From positions 62,001 to 126,000 of the forward strand of contig BSDZ01000052.1 in assembly GCA_030268105.1 (NCBI GenBank): 64,000 bases of DNA, given 5' to 3'. This document shows positions 22,860 to 36,775 of this stretch, piece by piece (position 1 is the first letter of the stretch; every line of letters starts with the position of its first letter). Source of the DNA: Volvox africanus (Eukaryota; Chlorophyta; Chlorophyceae; Chlamydomonadales; Volvocaceae). The notes under the pieces are model-generated. The model searched no databases, had not been told where the DNA came from, and saw only the letters and a list, made by a program, of their open reading frames with translations. A program made the position numbers and the translations under genes.

Positions 22860-25800
22860 TTACCAGACACGCCAAGCCACTATACGTCGTAAATGTAATT
22901 CTGTGCTTGAAAAAAGGTGGTAAATGAAATTGGTTTTGTGACCCACCTGGCCGCGGAGGAGGCTGACCCGGAAGGGCAGCAGATGGGAGTACTGACGAAA
23001 TGGGTCGTATAGGTGACACCTGCTTTGCCTCTGTTCCTCCCCCTCCCCTTCGTCTTCCGCTGCAGTCGTCCCTTGCTGTTGATGTTGTTCCTTGCGCTGC
23101 TGCGCGTCGTTGCCCCTTGCTCCAGAAGCCGTGGCTGCACGGGGGGCAGCGCTCTTCACCGTGCACAGCCGCTGCACGCGCCCGGCATCTAAGCATCGGA
23201 CAAGACAATACACCAATAGATCATGTACCCACTGACATAAGGTCGGGTGTCTTGGGCAGAGCCCATCGACTGTGCATGGGCTTTGGCAACTTATTACGGC
23301 TTAACATGGGCAAGAGCCATCAAGGCACGGCACCACAGAGGGGACTGTCATTGACTGAACTGGATTTCGAAAACAGGATGTGCGAAAGTAAATGAGGCAT
23401 GCAAACGCAATTAAAAAAACGTCGATACGGGGCGCCGGCCGTAATGACACCATCCGCAAGCTGGCCTACATCCTAGCGCTACGGCAAACACAAACTCCTA
23501 GCTCCGTCTTCTAGAAGGCCGATATCATGTATAAGGCACAAGGTATATAATATAAGGTAGTGTACAACCAAGATGTAACCATAAGTTCATTTGGAGTTAG
23601 GTCTAAAAAAATTATTAAATTATCGTTCTTGGTAATATTATAATTCTGAACTGATTCGTCTTGATTAACTAAAAAATTGTCGGTATCTGTTGCAATCCTT
23701 CAAATTTAATCGCCGTCGTATTTAATCCAGGAGGTTATTTAACTTCTTTTCTCCAGTCCTTTCAGCAAAACGTAACCATAATTCAAGATGATTATTTCCC
23801 CCTTTTCTTCAACTATTAAAAATTTCCAGTAAAACCTGCCTATCTAAAATATCACGACACAAAGAATATGACTAAAAGGACGGGGAAAAGCGGCAACGTG
23901 GCGACGAAGCAGTTGTTGCGCAAAGTAAATTTATAGAAACATTAAATTAATATCCTTGGGGAGTTCCATAATACCACCAAACCCCAAACACCCACCCGGC
24001 TCTTCCACGGCAGCAGTTCGCCGCCTTGGCCCTCCGTGAGTAACGTTGACGTAGCCCTCAACATCCTCCTCCTCAACGTCCTCCACCACCTCGTCCGCCT
24101 CCGCCGCCATTGCCACCAGACGCACCAGGTGGCGACCCCATGTCATGCCGCTACCGTTCAACATCGCCGCCGCTCCGTGCCTTACCGCATCGGACGCCGC
24201 GGCAACGTGGCCTGCCGCCAGCATCCCCGCCACTGCACCGAATATCATGGGCCCAGGGGTTCCGTCGTAGGGGTCGCTGGTGAAGCGACGGCCGTTGAAA
24301 GGGTCCGCGAAGGGGGCAGCGGCCGTTGTCCCTGATGCCCAGACCAGGCCGGCATTGTGACCCGGGTCACTGCCGCCGCTCGGGTCTGGCGCAACATTGA
24401 TTCTGGACTTGAGCAGCACAGACGATTCCAATGTCCATTCACGATAGGTTCGACCCGCCACCTGGTCGCATGGGAAGAACATCCGGGTTCTTGAACACCG
24501 CTTACAGCTCCCCTTGTTGCAGTACGCACCGGCTGACCGGCACCAGTATGCCTAAGAACTTAGTTCTCTCGGCCCCTAACCCCCCGGGTTCCGCTACGTC
24601 GTGTCATCACCATTCAAAGGAACAAACCTTACGACGCTCCTGCGGCTATTGACTCCAGCCGCATGTTTCATTTATTTCCTACAAACAAGTTCATCCCTTT
24701 CTTTCCCTGTTTCCATGATGCCTCCCCAGCCATTTGCTTTTTTATCTATTTAGTCTATCTAATCTATCAAGTCTAGTCTATCTGGTCTAGTCTAGTCTAT
24801 CTATTCTCGACCCAGATGGGGCAAATCATCGCCACGGACTCCACTAATCTCCCACCAATCTCCTGATCCAGGCAAATCCGGTCCAATTTACATCTATTCG
24901 GTGGACCCCAACAGTAGCCGTGAAGCCATTATTACCGTCATGCAACGGAGAGGGTGGCATGAAGTGGTCCATGGGGGCTCCGATGCTTGGAAGCGGCACA
25001 AGCGACGGCGCGGGCTGGCCGCAGGTAGGGGTAGTGGCGCGCAGTTGGGCCCCTTCCGAGTGCAACTGCTGCTGCGCATCCTCGGGAGTGAAGTCGCTCA
25101 GGAAGTGAAGGTCGGTGGGCAGCTCCTCGGCGAAATGCATCTCGCTGTCTTCCATCTCGCGCATCTCGTTCAACGGATCCAGTGTATGCGCCGCCGCGGT
25201 CCCGCCAGCGGTGTTTGCGGTGGCGAGAGCGCCAGTCCCAGTGGGGCTCCGCGCCAGCAAGGAGGCTGCGCCGGCCGTGCTACTCGGCCCGGAGCGGCGA
25301 CCGCCATCGGCTGTGGTGGCTGCTGCCGCGGTGGCTGCTGCCGCCGCCGCCACCGCCGCCGTCGGAGCTGCAGCAGCCAGACCGCCTGTAGTAGGCGTGC
25401 AGGGCATTACGTGATCTACACCGAACATGCGGGAACAGGTGTGATAAGAATTACGGCGACACACACAGAGGACTTTTCGATAGCAATAGCTTTACTTTGG
25501 ATAATAAACCAGTCAGTCCTGAGGCGCAGTATGGCAGGTATTAAGACGGTAAGGGAGGGTACGGGAGGGGGAATGTACGTCAAGTACTGCGACATCCACG
25601 GCCCCTCGGCCCCACGGCATCCACGGCCCCAACTAACAGCACTCTTGGCCAATGCCTGACCGACAACCGATAACCGACAATCGACTTACCGAACGACAGG
25701 AAAAAAGCGCTATCCTCGTCGTCATCGTCATTCAGCAGGACCCGTAAATCGGGGGCTTCAAAAACCTCATCGTCGTTGCTAATCATGCACGGGACGGGTA

Positions 25801-28800
25801 GGAAAGAGAAAGAAGAGAACGAAAACGATATGGGGTAACCCTAAACCCATAACGGGAGGTTACCGCATGATAGTAGCAGGTCGTGAAGAAGGCAGGGTGT
25901 ACATATAATTCGGCGTGCGTGGGTGCATTCGGTTTAAAGTTTTCGTTTGGGTGGACGCATATATGTGTGCGTGGTGGGTACCTGTGTGAACCACCTGCTA
26001 CTACTCGCTGAATCGCAAGAGACTAAGTGGAACGCATCTAGCATCGCGTGAGAGACAGGGGAAAGGACAAGTGAGTGATCCCCACGCTGTTACACGCTTA
26101 TGTAGTATCCTGGGGTATCTACGGGCAGTGTCAAAGGATCCTGGACCTTAGATGGTCATCCTTCCGATCGGGCCTTTGTTGGCCGACACAACAGAGATAC
26201 AACAGCTTATCGCAAATGCTTACATCCATTTCCTTCATTGTATTCCTTATTTACCCCATTATGGATGACACGCGTATCATATAATTCATGCTGTTAACTT
26301 CATTTTATAATCAGAATTCCTGCGTGCTAAAGCCCCAACCGGCCCGACTCTTGATGGGCCTTATCTTGCGCTGCCGTCGTACATGCATGGCAGCCGAGGG
26401 TTCCACTGTTCCACTAAAAAGCGCCGCCCTCTTATCCATCCCGACTTACAGGTCACGAGGGACTTGGTTTGATGGCCCAGCTGCACCTCTGACCCGACCC
26501 CCCTTGGCGCCTCCTCCCCGCTGAGCGCCTTCTGAAGGGGGCGTGGGCATGATGGACATCACAACGTTAAATTGGTGGGGTTGCAGCTTGATATGATGGG
26601 CAGTTCAGTTCAGTCGTGGATCTTAGCCGCTTGCTTAAGAAGATTTGTCATGTCGGGCGTGCTTCCATGTCCGCCCTCAAATATCTCCCTTGTCCGTATT
26701 CCTGATATGTGGGTCAGTCGGTGTTGTGAATCAGTCGGTGTTGTGTGCCATAGGCCTTACCATAGGCCTCATTGATCTACATCGTCTATTTGCAGCGGCT
26801 TTCCCTGTCCTTCCACCTTGCCCCTAGTCCCCGGTAGCGGCGACTCAAATCCTCTCAGCGTCTGAGTGAGGCACGCGTGTCCGAGTAGCGAGTAGCGAGT
26901 TTCATCTTAATAGCTACACACGCACCTGCACCGCTGCCGTCCTTTTTAAAGCTCGGCGGTGCCAGGGTAGACAACATCAACAAATTCTCTTCCTCATCAT
27001 CCTCCCGCAGACCCCTTATGTGCCCGCCACTGCGACCATCGTGTCGCCGCCCCACCGCGCGGGCGATGTCCCCTTCGGTTTCCTCAAAATGCTCATGTGG
27101 GTCAGCCCGCCCTTCCTGACGCTCCAGCGGCTCAAGCAGCTCCAAATCGTCCAGATCTTCGATCTGACCCAGAACGTGAGATGACATCATCATCATATCT
27201 GGGGCCGTATCTTCCACCAAAGTAATGGCTTCCACCCTGCGGAACCAATGAACACACTGCCGGTGCTGGTGCGGTTGTGGTAAGAGCCATATACAGCCAT
27301 GCCAGGCGGCCCAAATGCCAGCGTGTCAAGGATGACAAATTACAATTCATACACATCGTCCTCCATCTGCCCACTATCTGATTCCACGTCTACTTGCAAC
27401 CTCACGGCCACTGCCCAAGCCGGCCAGAGGCGCCGAACTGTTATTTTTCGGCTAGGGGTCCCACAATCAATTCCAGTCCAGGGTGTTGAGGCCGACCCAG
27501 ATGGAGGTATGGGCGTCCGTGTGCTGAGGGTTTAAGCCAGCCTGACGGATCGCCTGCTGTAAAGGTGAGCGGCACGTACCTGGCCTTGTCTCGGCCCCGG
27601 TGCAGGACCGTTTTGACGACCGCGGCTGCGGATCGCTCGGGCGCCTTGGCTGCGGTCACCTTCCGGAGCATATCCTGCAGATCCTCTTTTAAAAAGAGAT
27701 ACCGAGTGGTACGGCAGCTATAAGACTCCTAGCGGAAAAAAGCTGGGGCAATATACGCACGGCAGGCAGGCAACTCTTCCTGCCTTTGTAAATGGAAGGT
27801 GGCAGTTGCCTCGCCTATCCGTCTTTTTAAACAAATCGCCACAGGTCCCCCTTGAAGACTTAGCTCAAGGTTGTCACGACGTACTACGCTCCCCCTGAGC
27901 GGGTCGCATGCTGCAGGTCGGCAGGACGGCGGTAATACGGAATGACAAGGTATCTCTTACCGATCTGGGCCAGTCCCGTAGCATCCCCACATCTTTTACA
28001 TGTACGACCTTCCCTTAACCTACCCAACAGGTACAGCTGTTGTCGGTTGAACACGATAACCACGCCTCCTGCATCATGGCAAGCCCGCAAAAACTTAGAA
28101 AGGCATTAGCATTTTCAACGTCGTTCAGCATGATTGCCCATGTAGCATGAGCACAGATCAAAATTGTGTTGTAGAACCTGCGGGTCCGTTATGGGTTTCC
28201 AACAGCAAAGCCAAGTGGCATAATTATGAGCTGTCTTCATCATAGACAAATCTTGCCCTTTGCGATAAACCAAGCATGGCCTCACCAATCAAAATGCCCT
28301 GGAGCCGCAGGGAGTGAGGTACATCTGGTTGCATGATGTGCTTGCTGCGGGCAGCAAACAACGAACCGGCAGCAAACGTTCAGCAAGAAACGCTAGTAAG
28401 TCCTAACCCATCGCGAAGCGTAGTCCCGCCTACTCGCTCTATACTGCGTATAGGAGAACCAAAGACCCAGTTGTGCTGACCCACGGGTCAGTGCTCCTTG
28501 TGTACCATCGTCCATGTCTCACCATATCGATTCGCACATTCTTAATTATGAAGGCATCCTAAGTCAATAAGGAATAGCTCATGTATACTGGGGCAACTCA
28601 CCAAACATCAGAGACACTTATGCCAAGGATTTTAAGTTTGCTGAGCTTCTTGCCATGAGCCATCGTCCTGCATGTGCCCGGGTCCCAGTTCCATATGCAA
28701 GCCTAAATAACTTCTATGGCTTTTTGAGCAAAGCCGCGGAGCGCGGCGGCGTCTCTGTGAGCGATTGGCGCAGTTTATCTTGCGCAAACGGTAAATACTC

Positions 28801-28870
28801 TGTCAGGCACTTCTTACCAAATAGCACCCAGAGGAGACTTCCTGCCAAGGAGGTCGTGCGAGTAGAACAT
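22860..28870 (-). pseudogene. Truncated REC8 copy in array unit 4
   Basis: Start codon at 28870; exon 12 is cut at 23026 and the chimeric frame stops at 22860. I noticed no difference from the unit 2 copy in exons or introns. The upstream region 28871-29983 is complete. Confidence 0.75.
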
Positions 28871-29817
28871 GTTTGTCTAAGTCGGTGTCACTCTCCTGGG
28901 CAAAAACTCTTAACTGTTTGTCGTCCCGAGGTTCACAAAGCTAATGCCAGTCAGGTCAGCCAGTTTCTTCTTCGCCAAGCCGTGCTAACCCCTAAGCCCT
29001 CAATAATAGTTGCAAGGCAGAGCGGCTGCCAAAGGATGACGGTATGCGGACAGCTTCGCAAGGAGTCACATACAATCACACTTAGGAAATATATACTTTT
29101 GTGAGATCACAAAGCTTAGGAGGGCTCATGGTACACAAAGTACAACATCACCAGGGACATTCAGTGGGGAAACATATCTTTCCGAGCTGTAATTCGCGCC
29201 AATATGCTTGTACGGCAGCTCCAACGCTATGACAAGGTATCATACCTCCACGCACTCCACGACGTTCCGGTAAAATCTGCCCAGCCATCCAACATTCCAT
29301 CACAGGCTTTCAAGATATAAGGTATTACATTTGGCCAGAATGTCTCTAGGTTGCTTAATCTTGGTTTCCAGCACCGCGCCCATCATTATTCTTACTGCAA
29401 ATTCTGCCCCGGCACAGCTACCTAAGTCCCTGACTGAAAAGTACCAGAATAGGCCCATGGTTCACAGCAGGGGCTCACAGCAGAGTGACCCCTGGTTCAC
29501 AGGAACCCTAGCTAAGGCGCTTTTTTTGGACCCTCGCTTCGACATAAACCACAATTGATAGTCACATGGACCCTCGCTTCGACATAAACCACAATTGATA
29601 GTCACACCTTGAACTGTTGTTTTCAAAAGCGTCTCACAGGGTGTCGTGAGTCGAGCCTTCGCGTTGGCTTGTTGCCAGGACTTGCTGTGCTGCACCATTC
29701 CTTATCACACAAAATCGTGGACGAGCAAACTCGAACGATTTCATAGCATGGTGACCAGTTGATCTGCAAGCACTGGCAGGTCACTGCTGCTTGACAACCT
29801 GAACTGTAAGGACTACA

Positions 29818-32800
29818 TTACCAGACACGCCAAGCCACTATACGTCGTAAATGTAATTCTGTGCTTGAAAAAAGGTGGTAAATGAAATTGGTTTTGTGAC
29901 CCACCTGGCCGCGGAGGAGGCTGACCCGGAAGGGCAGCAGATGGGAGTACTGACGAAATGGGTCGTATAGGTGACACCTGCTTTGCCTCTGTTCCTCCCC
30001 CTCCCCTTCGTCTTCCGCTGCAGTCGTCCCTTGCTGTTGATGTTGTTCCTTGCGCTGCTGCGCGTCGTTGCCCCTTGCTCCAGAAGCCGTGGCTGCACGG
30101 GGGGCAGCGCTCTTCACCGTGCACAGCCGCTGCACGCGCCCGGCATCTAAGCATCGGACAAGACAATACACCAATAGATCATGTACCCACTGACATAAGG
30201 TCGGGTGTCTTGGGCAGAGCCCATCGACTGTGCATGGGCTTTGGCAACTTATTACGGCTTAACATGGGCAAGAGCCATCAAGGCACGGCACCACAGAGGG
30301 GACTGTCATTGACTGAACTGGATTTCGAAAACAGGATGTGCGAAAGTAAATGAGGCATGCAAACGCAATTAAAAAAACGTCGATACGGGGCGCCGGCCGT
30401 AATGACACCATCCGCAAGCTGGCCTACATCCTAGCGCTACGGCAAACACAAACTCCTAGCTCCGTCTTCTAGAAGGCCGATATCATGTATAAGGCACAAG
30501 GTATATAATATAAGGTAGTGTACAACCAAGATGTAACCATAAGTTCATTTGGAGTTAGGTCTAAAAAAATTATTAAATTATCGTTCTTGGTAATATTATA
30601 ATTCTGAACTGATTCGTCTTGATTAACTAAAAAATTGTCGGTATCTGTTGCAATCCTTCAAATTTAATCGCCGTCGTATTTAATCCAGGAGGTTATTTAA
30701 CTTCTTTTCTCCAGTCCTTTCAGCAAAACGTAACCATAATTCAAGATGATTATTTCCCCCTTTTCTTCAACTATTAAAAATTTCCAGTAAAACCTGCCTA
30801 TCTAAAATATCACGACACAAAGAATATGACTAAAAGGACGGGGAAAAGCGGCAACGTGGCGACGAAGCAGTTGTTGCGCAAAGTAAATTTATAGAAACAT
30901 TAAATTAATATCCTTGGGGAGTTCCATAATACCACCAAACCCCAAACACCCACCCGGCTCTTCCACGGCAGCAGTTCGCCGCCTTGGCCCTCCGTGAGTA
31001 ACGTTGACGTAGCCCTCAACATCCTCCTCCTCAACGTCCTCCACCACCTCGTCCGCCTCCGCCGCCATTGCCACCAGACGCACCAGGTGGCGACCCCATG
31101 TCATGCCGCTACCGTTCAACATCGCCGCCGCTCCGTGCCTTACCGCATCGGACGCCGCGGCAACGTGGCCTGCCGCCAGCATCCCCGCCACTGCACCGAA
31201 TATCATGGGCCCAGGGGTTCCGTCGTAGGGGTCGCTGGTGAAGCGACGGCCGTTGAAAGGGTCCGCGAAGGGGGCAGCGGCCGTTGTCCCTGATGCCCAG
31301 ACCAGGCCGGCATTGTGACCCGGGTCACTGCCGCCGCTCGGGTCTGGCGCAACATTGATTCTGGACTTGAGCAGCACAGACGATTCCAATGTCCATTCAC
31401 GATAGGTTCGACCCGCCACCTGGTCGCATGGGAAGAACATCCGGGTTCTTGAACACCGCTTACAGCTCCCCTTGTTGCAGTACGCACCGGCTGACCGGCA
31501 CCAGTATGCCTAAGAACTTAGTTCTCTCGGCCCCTAACCCCCCGGGTTCCGCTACGTCGTGTCATCACCATTCAAAGGAACAAACCTTACGACGCTCCTG
31601 CGGCTATTGACTCCAGCCGCATGTTTCATTTATTTCCTACAAACAAGTTCATCCCTTTCTTTCCCTGTTTCCATGATGCCTCCCCAGCCATTTGCTTTTT
31701 TATCTATTTAGTCTATCTAATCTATCAAGTCTAGTCTATCTGGTCTAGTCTAGTCTATCTATTCTCGACCCAGATGGGGCAAATCATCGCCACGGACTCC
31801 ACTAATCTCCCACCAATCTCCTGATCCAGGCAAATCCGGTCCAATTTACATCTATTCGGTGGACCCCAACAGTAGCCGTGAAGCCATTATTACCGTCATG
31901 CAACGGAGAGGGTGGCATGAAGTGGTCCATGGGGGCTCCGATGCTTGGAAGCGGCACAAGCGACGGCGCGGGCTGGCCGCAGGTAGGGGTAGTGGCGCGC
32001 AGTTGGGCCCCTTCCGAGTGCAACTGCTGCTGCGCATCCTCGGGAGTGAAGTCGCTCAGGAAGTGAAGGTCGGTGGGCAGCTCCTCGGCGAAATGCATCT
32101 CGCTGTCTTCCATCTCGCGCATCTCGTTCAACGGATCCAGTGTATGCGCCGCCGCGGTCCCGCCAGCGGTGTTTGCGGTGGCGAGAGCGCCAGTCCCAGT
32201 GGGGCTCCGCGCCAGCAAGGAGGCTGCGCCGGCCGTGCTACTCGGCCCGGAGCGGCGACCGCCATCGGCTGTGGTGGCTGCTGCCGCGGTGGCTGCTGCC
32301 GCCGCCGCCACCGCCGCCGTCGGAGCTGCAGCAGCCAGACCGCCTGTAGTAGGCGTGCAGGGCATTACGTGATCTACACCGAACATGCGGGAACAGGTGT
32401 GATAAGAATTACGGCGACACACACAGAGGACTTTTCGATAGCAATAGCTTTACTTTGGATAATAAACCAGTCAGTCCTGAGGCGCAGTATGGCAGGTATT
32501 AAGACGGTAAGGGAGGGTACGGGAGGGGGAATGTACGTCAAGTACTGCGACATCCACGGCCCCTCGGCCCCACGGCATCCACGGCCCCAACTAACAGCAC
32601 TCTTGGCCAATGCCTGACCGACAACCGATAACCGACAATCGACTTACCGAACGACAGGAAAAAAGCGCTATCCTCGTCGTCATCGTCATTCAGCAGGACC
32701 CGTAAATCGGGGGCTTCAAAAACCTCATCGTCGTTGCTAATCATGCACGGGACGGGTAGGAAAGAGAAAGAAGAGAACGAAAACGATATGGGGTAACCCT

Positions 32801-35800
32801 AAACCCATAACGGGAGGTTACCGCATGATAGTAGCAGGTCGTGAAGAAGGCAGGGTGTACATATAATTCGGCGTGCGTGGGTGCATTCGGTTTAAAGTTT
32901 TCGTTTGGGTGGACGCATATATGTGTGCGTGGTGGGTACCTGTGTGAACCACCTGCTACTACTCGCTGAATCGCAAGAGACTAAGTGGAACGCATCTAGC
33001 ATCGCGTGAGAGACAGGGGAAAGGACAAGTGAGTGATCCCCACGCTGTTACACGCTTATGTAGTATCCTGGGGTATCTACGGGCAGTGTCAAAGGATCCT
33101 GGACCTTAGATGGTCATCCTTCCGATCGGGCCTTTGTTGGCCGACACAACAGAGATACAACAGCTTATCGCAAATGCTTACATCCATTTCCTTCATTGTA
33201 TTCCTTATTTACCCCATTATGGATGACACGCGTATCATATAATTCATGCTGTTAACTTCATTTTATAATCAGAATTCCTGCGTGCTAAAGCCCCAACCGG
33301 CCCGACTCTTGATGGGCCTTATCTTGCGCTGCCGTCGTACATGCATGGCAGCCGAGGGTTCCACTGTTCCACTAAAAAGCGCCGCCCTCTTATCCATCCC
33401 GACTTACAGGTCACGAGGGACTTGGTTTGATGGCCCAGCTGCACCTCTGACCCGACCCCCCTTGGCGCCTCCTCCCCGCTGAGCGCCTTCTGAAGGGGGC
33501 GTGGGCATGATGGACATCACAACGTTAAATTGGTGGGGTTGCAGCTTGATATGATGGGCAGTTCAGTTCAGTCGTGGATCTTAGCCGCTTGCTTAAGAAG
33601 ATTTGTCATGTCGGGCGTGCTTCCATGTCCGCCCTCAAATATCTCCCTTGTCCGTATTCCTGATATGTGGGTCAGTCGGTGTTGTGAATCAGTCGGTGTT
33701 GTGTGCCATAGGCCTTACCATAGGCCTCATTGATCTACATCGTCTATTTGCAGCGGCTTTCCCTGTCCTTCCACCTTGCCCCTAGTCCCCGGTAGCGGCG
33801 ACTCAAATCCTCTCAGCGTCTGAGTGAGGCACGCGTGTCCGAGTAGCGAGTAGCGAGTTTCATCTTAATAGCTACACACGCACCTGCACCGCTGCCGTCC
33901 TTTTTAAAGCTCGGCGGTGCCAGGGTAGACAACATCAACAAATTCTCTTCCTCATCATCCTCCCGCAGACCCCTTATGTGCCCGCCACTGCGACCATCGT
34001 GTCGCCGCCCCACCGCGCGGGCGATGTCCCCTTCGGTTTCCTCAAAATGCTCATGTGGGTCAGCCCGCCCTTCCTGACGCTCCAGCGGCTCAAGCAGCTC
34101 CAAATCGTCCAGATCTTCGATCTGACCCAGAACGTGAGATGACATCATCATCATATCTGGGGCCGTATCTTCCACCAAAGTAATGGCTTCCACCCTGCGG
34201 AACCAATGAACACACTGCCGGTGCTGGTGCGGTTGTGGTAAGAGCCATATACAGCCATGCCAGGCGGCCCAAATGCCAGCGTGTCAAGGATGACAAATTA
34301 CAATTCATACACATCGTCCTCCATCTGCCCACTATCTGATTCCACGTCTACTTGCAACCTCACGGCCACTGCCCAAGCCGGCCAGAGGCGCCGAACTGTT
34401 ATTTTTCGGCTAGGGGTCCCACAATCAATTCCAGTCCAGGGTGTTGAGGCCGACCCAGATGGAGGTATGGGCGTCCGTGTGCTGAGGGTTTAAGCCAGCC
34501 TGACGGATCGCCTGCTGTAAAGGTGAGCGGCACGTACCTGGCCTTGTCTCGGCCCCGGTGCAGGACCGTTTTGACGACCGCGGCTGCGGATCGCTCGGGC
34601 GCCTTGGCTGCGGTCACCTTCCGGAGCATATCCTGCAGATCCTCTTTTAAAAAGAGATACCGAGTGGTACGGCAGCTATAAGACTCCTAGCGGAAAAAAG
34701 CTGGGGCAATATACGCACGGCAGGCAGGCAACTCTTCCTGCCTTTGTAAATGGAAGGTGGCAGTTGCCTCGCCTATCCGTCTTTTTAAACAAATCGCCAC
34801 AGGTCCCCCTTGAAGACTTAGCTCAAGGTTGTCACGACGTACTACGCTCCCCCTGAGCGGGTCGCATGCTGCAGGTCGGCAGGACGGCGGTAATACGGAA
34901 TGACAAGGTATCTCTTACCGATCTGGGCCAGTCCCGTAGCATCCCCACATCTTTTACATGTACGACCTTCCCTTAACCTACCCAACAGGTACAGCTGTTG
35001 TCGGTTGAACACGATAACCACGCCTCCTGCATCATGGCAAGCCCGCAAAAACTTAGAAAGGCATTAGCATTTTCAACGTCGTTCAGCATGATTGCCCATG
35101 TAGCATGAGCACAGATCAAAATTGTGTTGTAGAACCTGCGGGTCCGTTATGGGTTTCCAACAGCAAAGCCAAGTGGCATAATTATGAGCTGTCTTCATCA
35201 TAGACAAATCTTGCCCTTTGCGATAAACCAAGCATGGCCTCACCAATCAAAATGCCCTGGAGCCGCAGGGAGTGAGGTACATCTGGTTGCATGATGTGCT
35301 TGCTGCGGGCAGCAAACAACGAACCGGCAGCAAACGTTCAGCAAGAAACGCTAGTAAGTCCTAACCCATCGCGAAGCGTAGTCCCGCCTACTCGCTCTAT
35401 ACTGCGTATAGGAGAACCAAAGACCCAGTTGTGCTGACCCACGGGTCAGTGCTCCTTGTGTACCATCGTCCATGTCTCACCATATCGATTCGCACATTCT
35501 TAATTATGAAGGCATCCTAAGTCAATAAGGAATAGCTCATGTATACTGGGGCAACTCACCAAACATCAGAGACACTTATGCCAAGGATTTTAAGTTTGCT
35601 GAGCTTCTTGCCATGAGCCATCGTCCTGCATGTGCCCGGGTCCCAGTTCCATATGCAAGCCTAAATAACTTCTATGGCTTTTTGAGCAAAGCCGCGGAGC
35701 GCGGCGGCGTCTCTGTGAGCGATTGGCGCAGTTTATCTTGCGCAAACGGTAAATACTCTGTCAGGCACTTCTTACCAAATAGCACCCAGAGGAGACTTCC

Positions 35801-35828
35801 TGCCAAGGAGGTCGTGCGAGTAGAACAT
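29818..35828 (-). pseudogene. Truncated REC8 copy in array unit 5
   Basis: Start codon at 35828; exon 12 is cut at 29984 and the chimeric frame stops at 29818. I noticed no difference from the unit 2 copy. The upstream region 35829-36941 is complete. Confidence 0.75.
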
Positions 35829-36775
35829 GTTTGTCTAAGTCGGTGTCACTCTCCTGGGCAAAAACTCTTAACTGTTTGTCGTCCCGAGGTTCACAAAGCT
35901 AATGCCAGTCAGGTCAGCCAGTTTCTTCTTCGCCAAGCCGTGCTAACCCCTAAGCCCTCAATAATAGTTGCAAGGCAGAGCGGCTGCCAAAGGATGACGG
36001 TATGCGGACAGCTTCGCAAGGAGTCACATACAATCACACTTAGGAAATATATACTTTTGTGAGATCACAAAGCTTAGGAGGGCTCATGGTACACAAAGTA
36101 CAACATCACCAGGGACATTCAGTGGGGAAACATATCTTTCCGAGCTGTAATTCGCGCCAATATGCTTGTACGGCAGCTCCAACGCTATGACAAGGTATCA
36201 TACCTCCACGCACTCCACGACGTTCCGGTAAAATCTGCCCAGCCATCCAACATTCCATCACAGGCTTTCAAGATATAAGGTATTACATTTGGCCAGAATG
36301 TCTCTAGGTTGCTTAATCTTGGTTTCCAGCACCGCGCCCATCATTATTCTTACTGCAAATTCTGCCCCGGCACAGCTACCTAAGTCCCTGACTGAAAAGT
36401 ACCAGAATAGGCCCATGGTTCACAGCAGGGGCTCACAGCAGAGTGACCCCTGGTTCACAGGAACCCTAGCTAAGGCGCTTTTTTTGGACCCTCGCTTCGA
36501 CATAAACCACAATTGATAGTCACATGGACCCTCGCTTCGACATAAACCACAATTGATAGTCACACCTTGAACTGTTGTTTTCAAAAGCGTCTCACAGGGT
36601 GTCGTGAGTCGAGCCTTCGCGTTGGCTTGTTGCCAGGACTTGCTGTGCTGCACCATTCCTTATCACACAAAATCGTGGACGAGCAAACTCGAACGATTTC
36701 ATAGCATGGTGACCAGTTGATCTGCAAGCACTGGCAGGTCACTGCTGCTTGACAACCTGAACTGTAAGGACTACA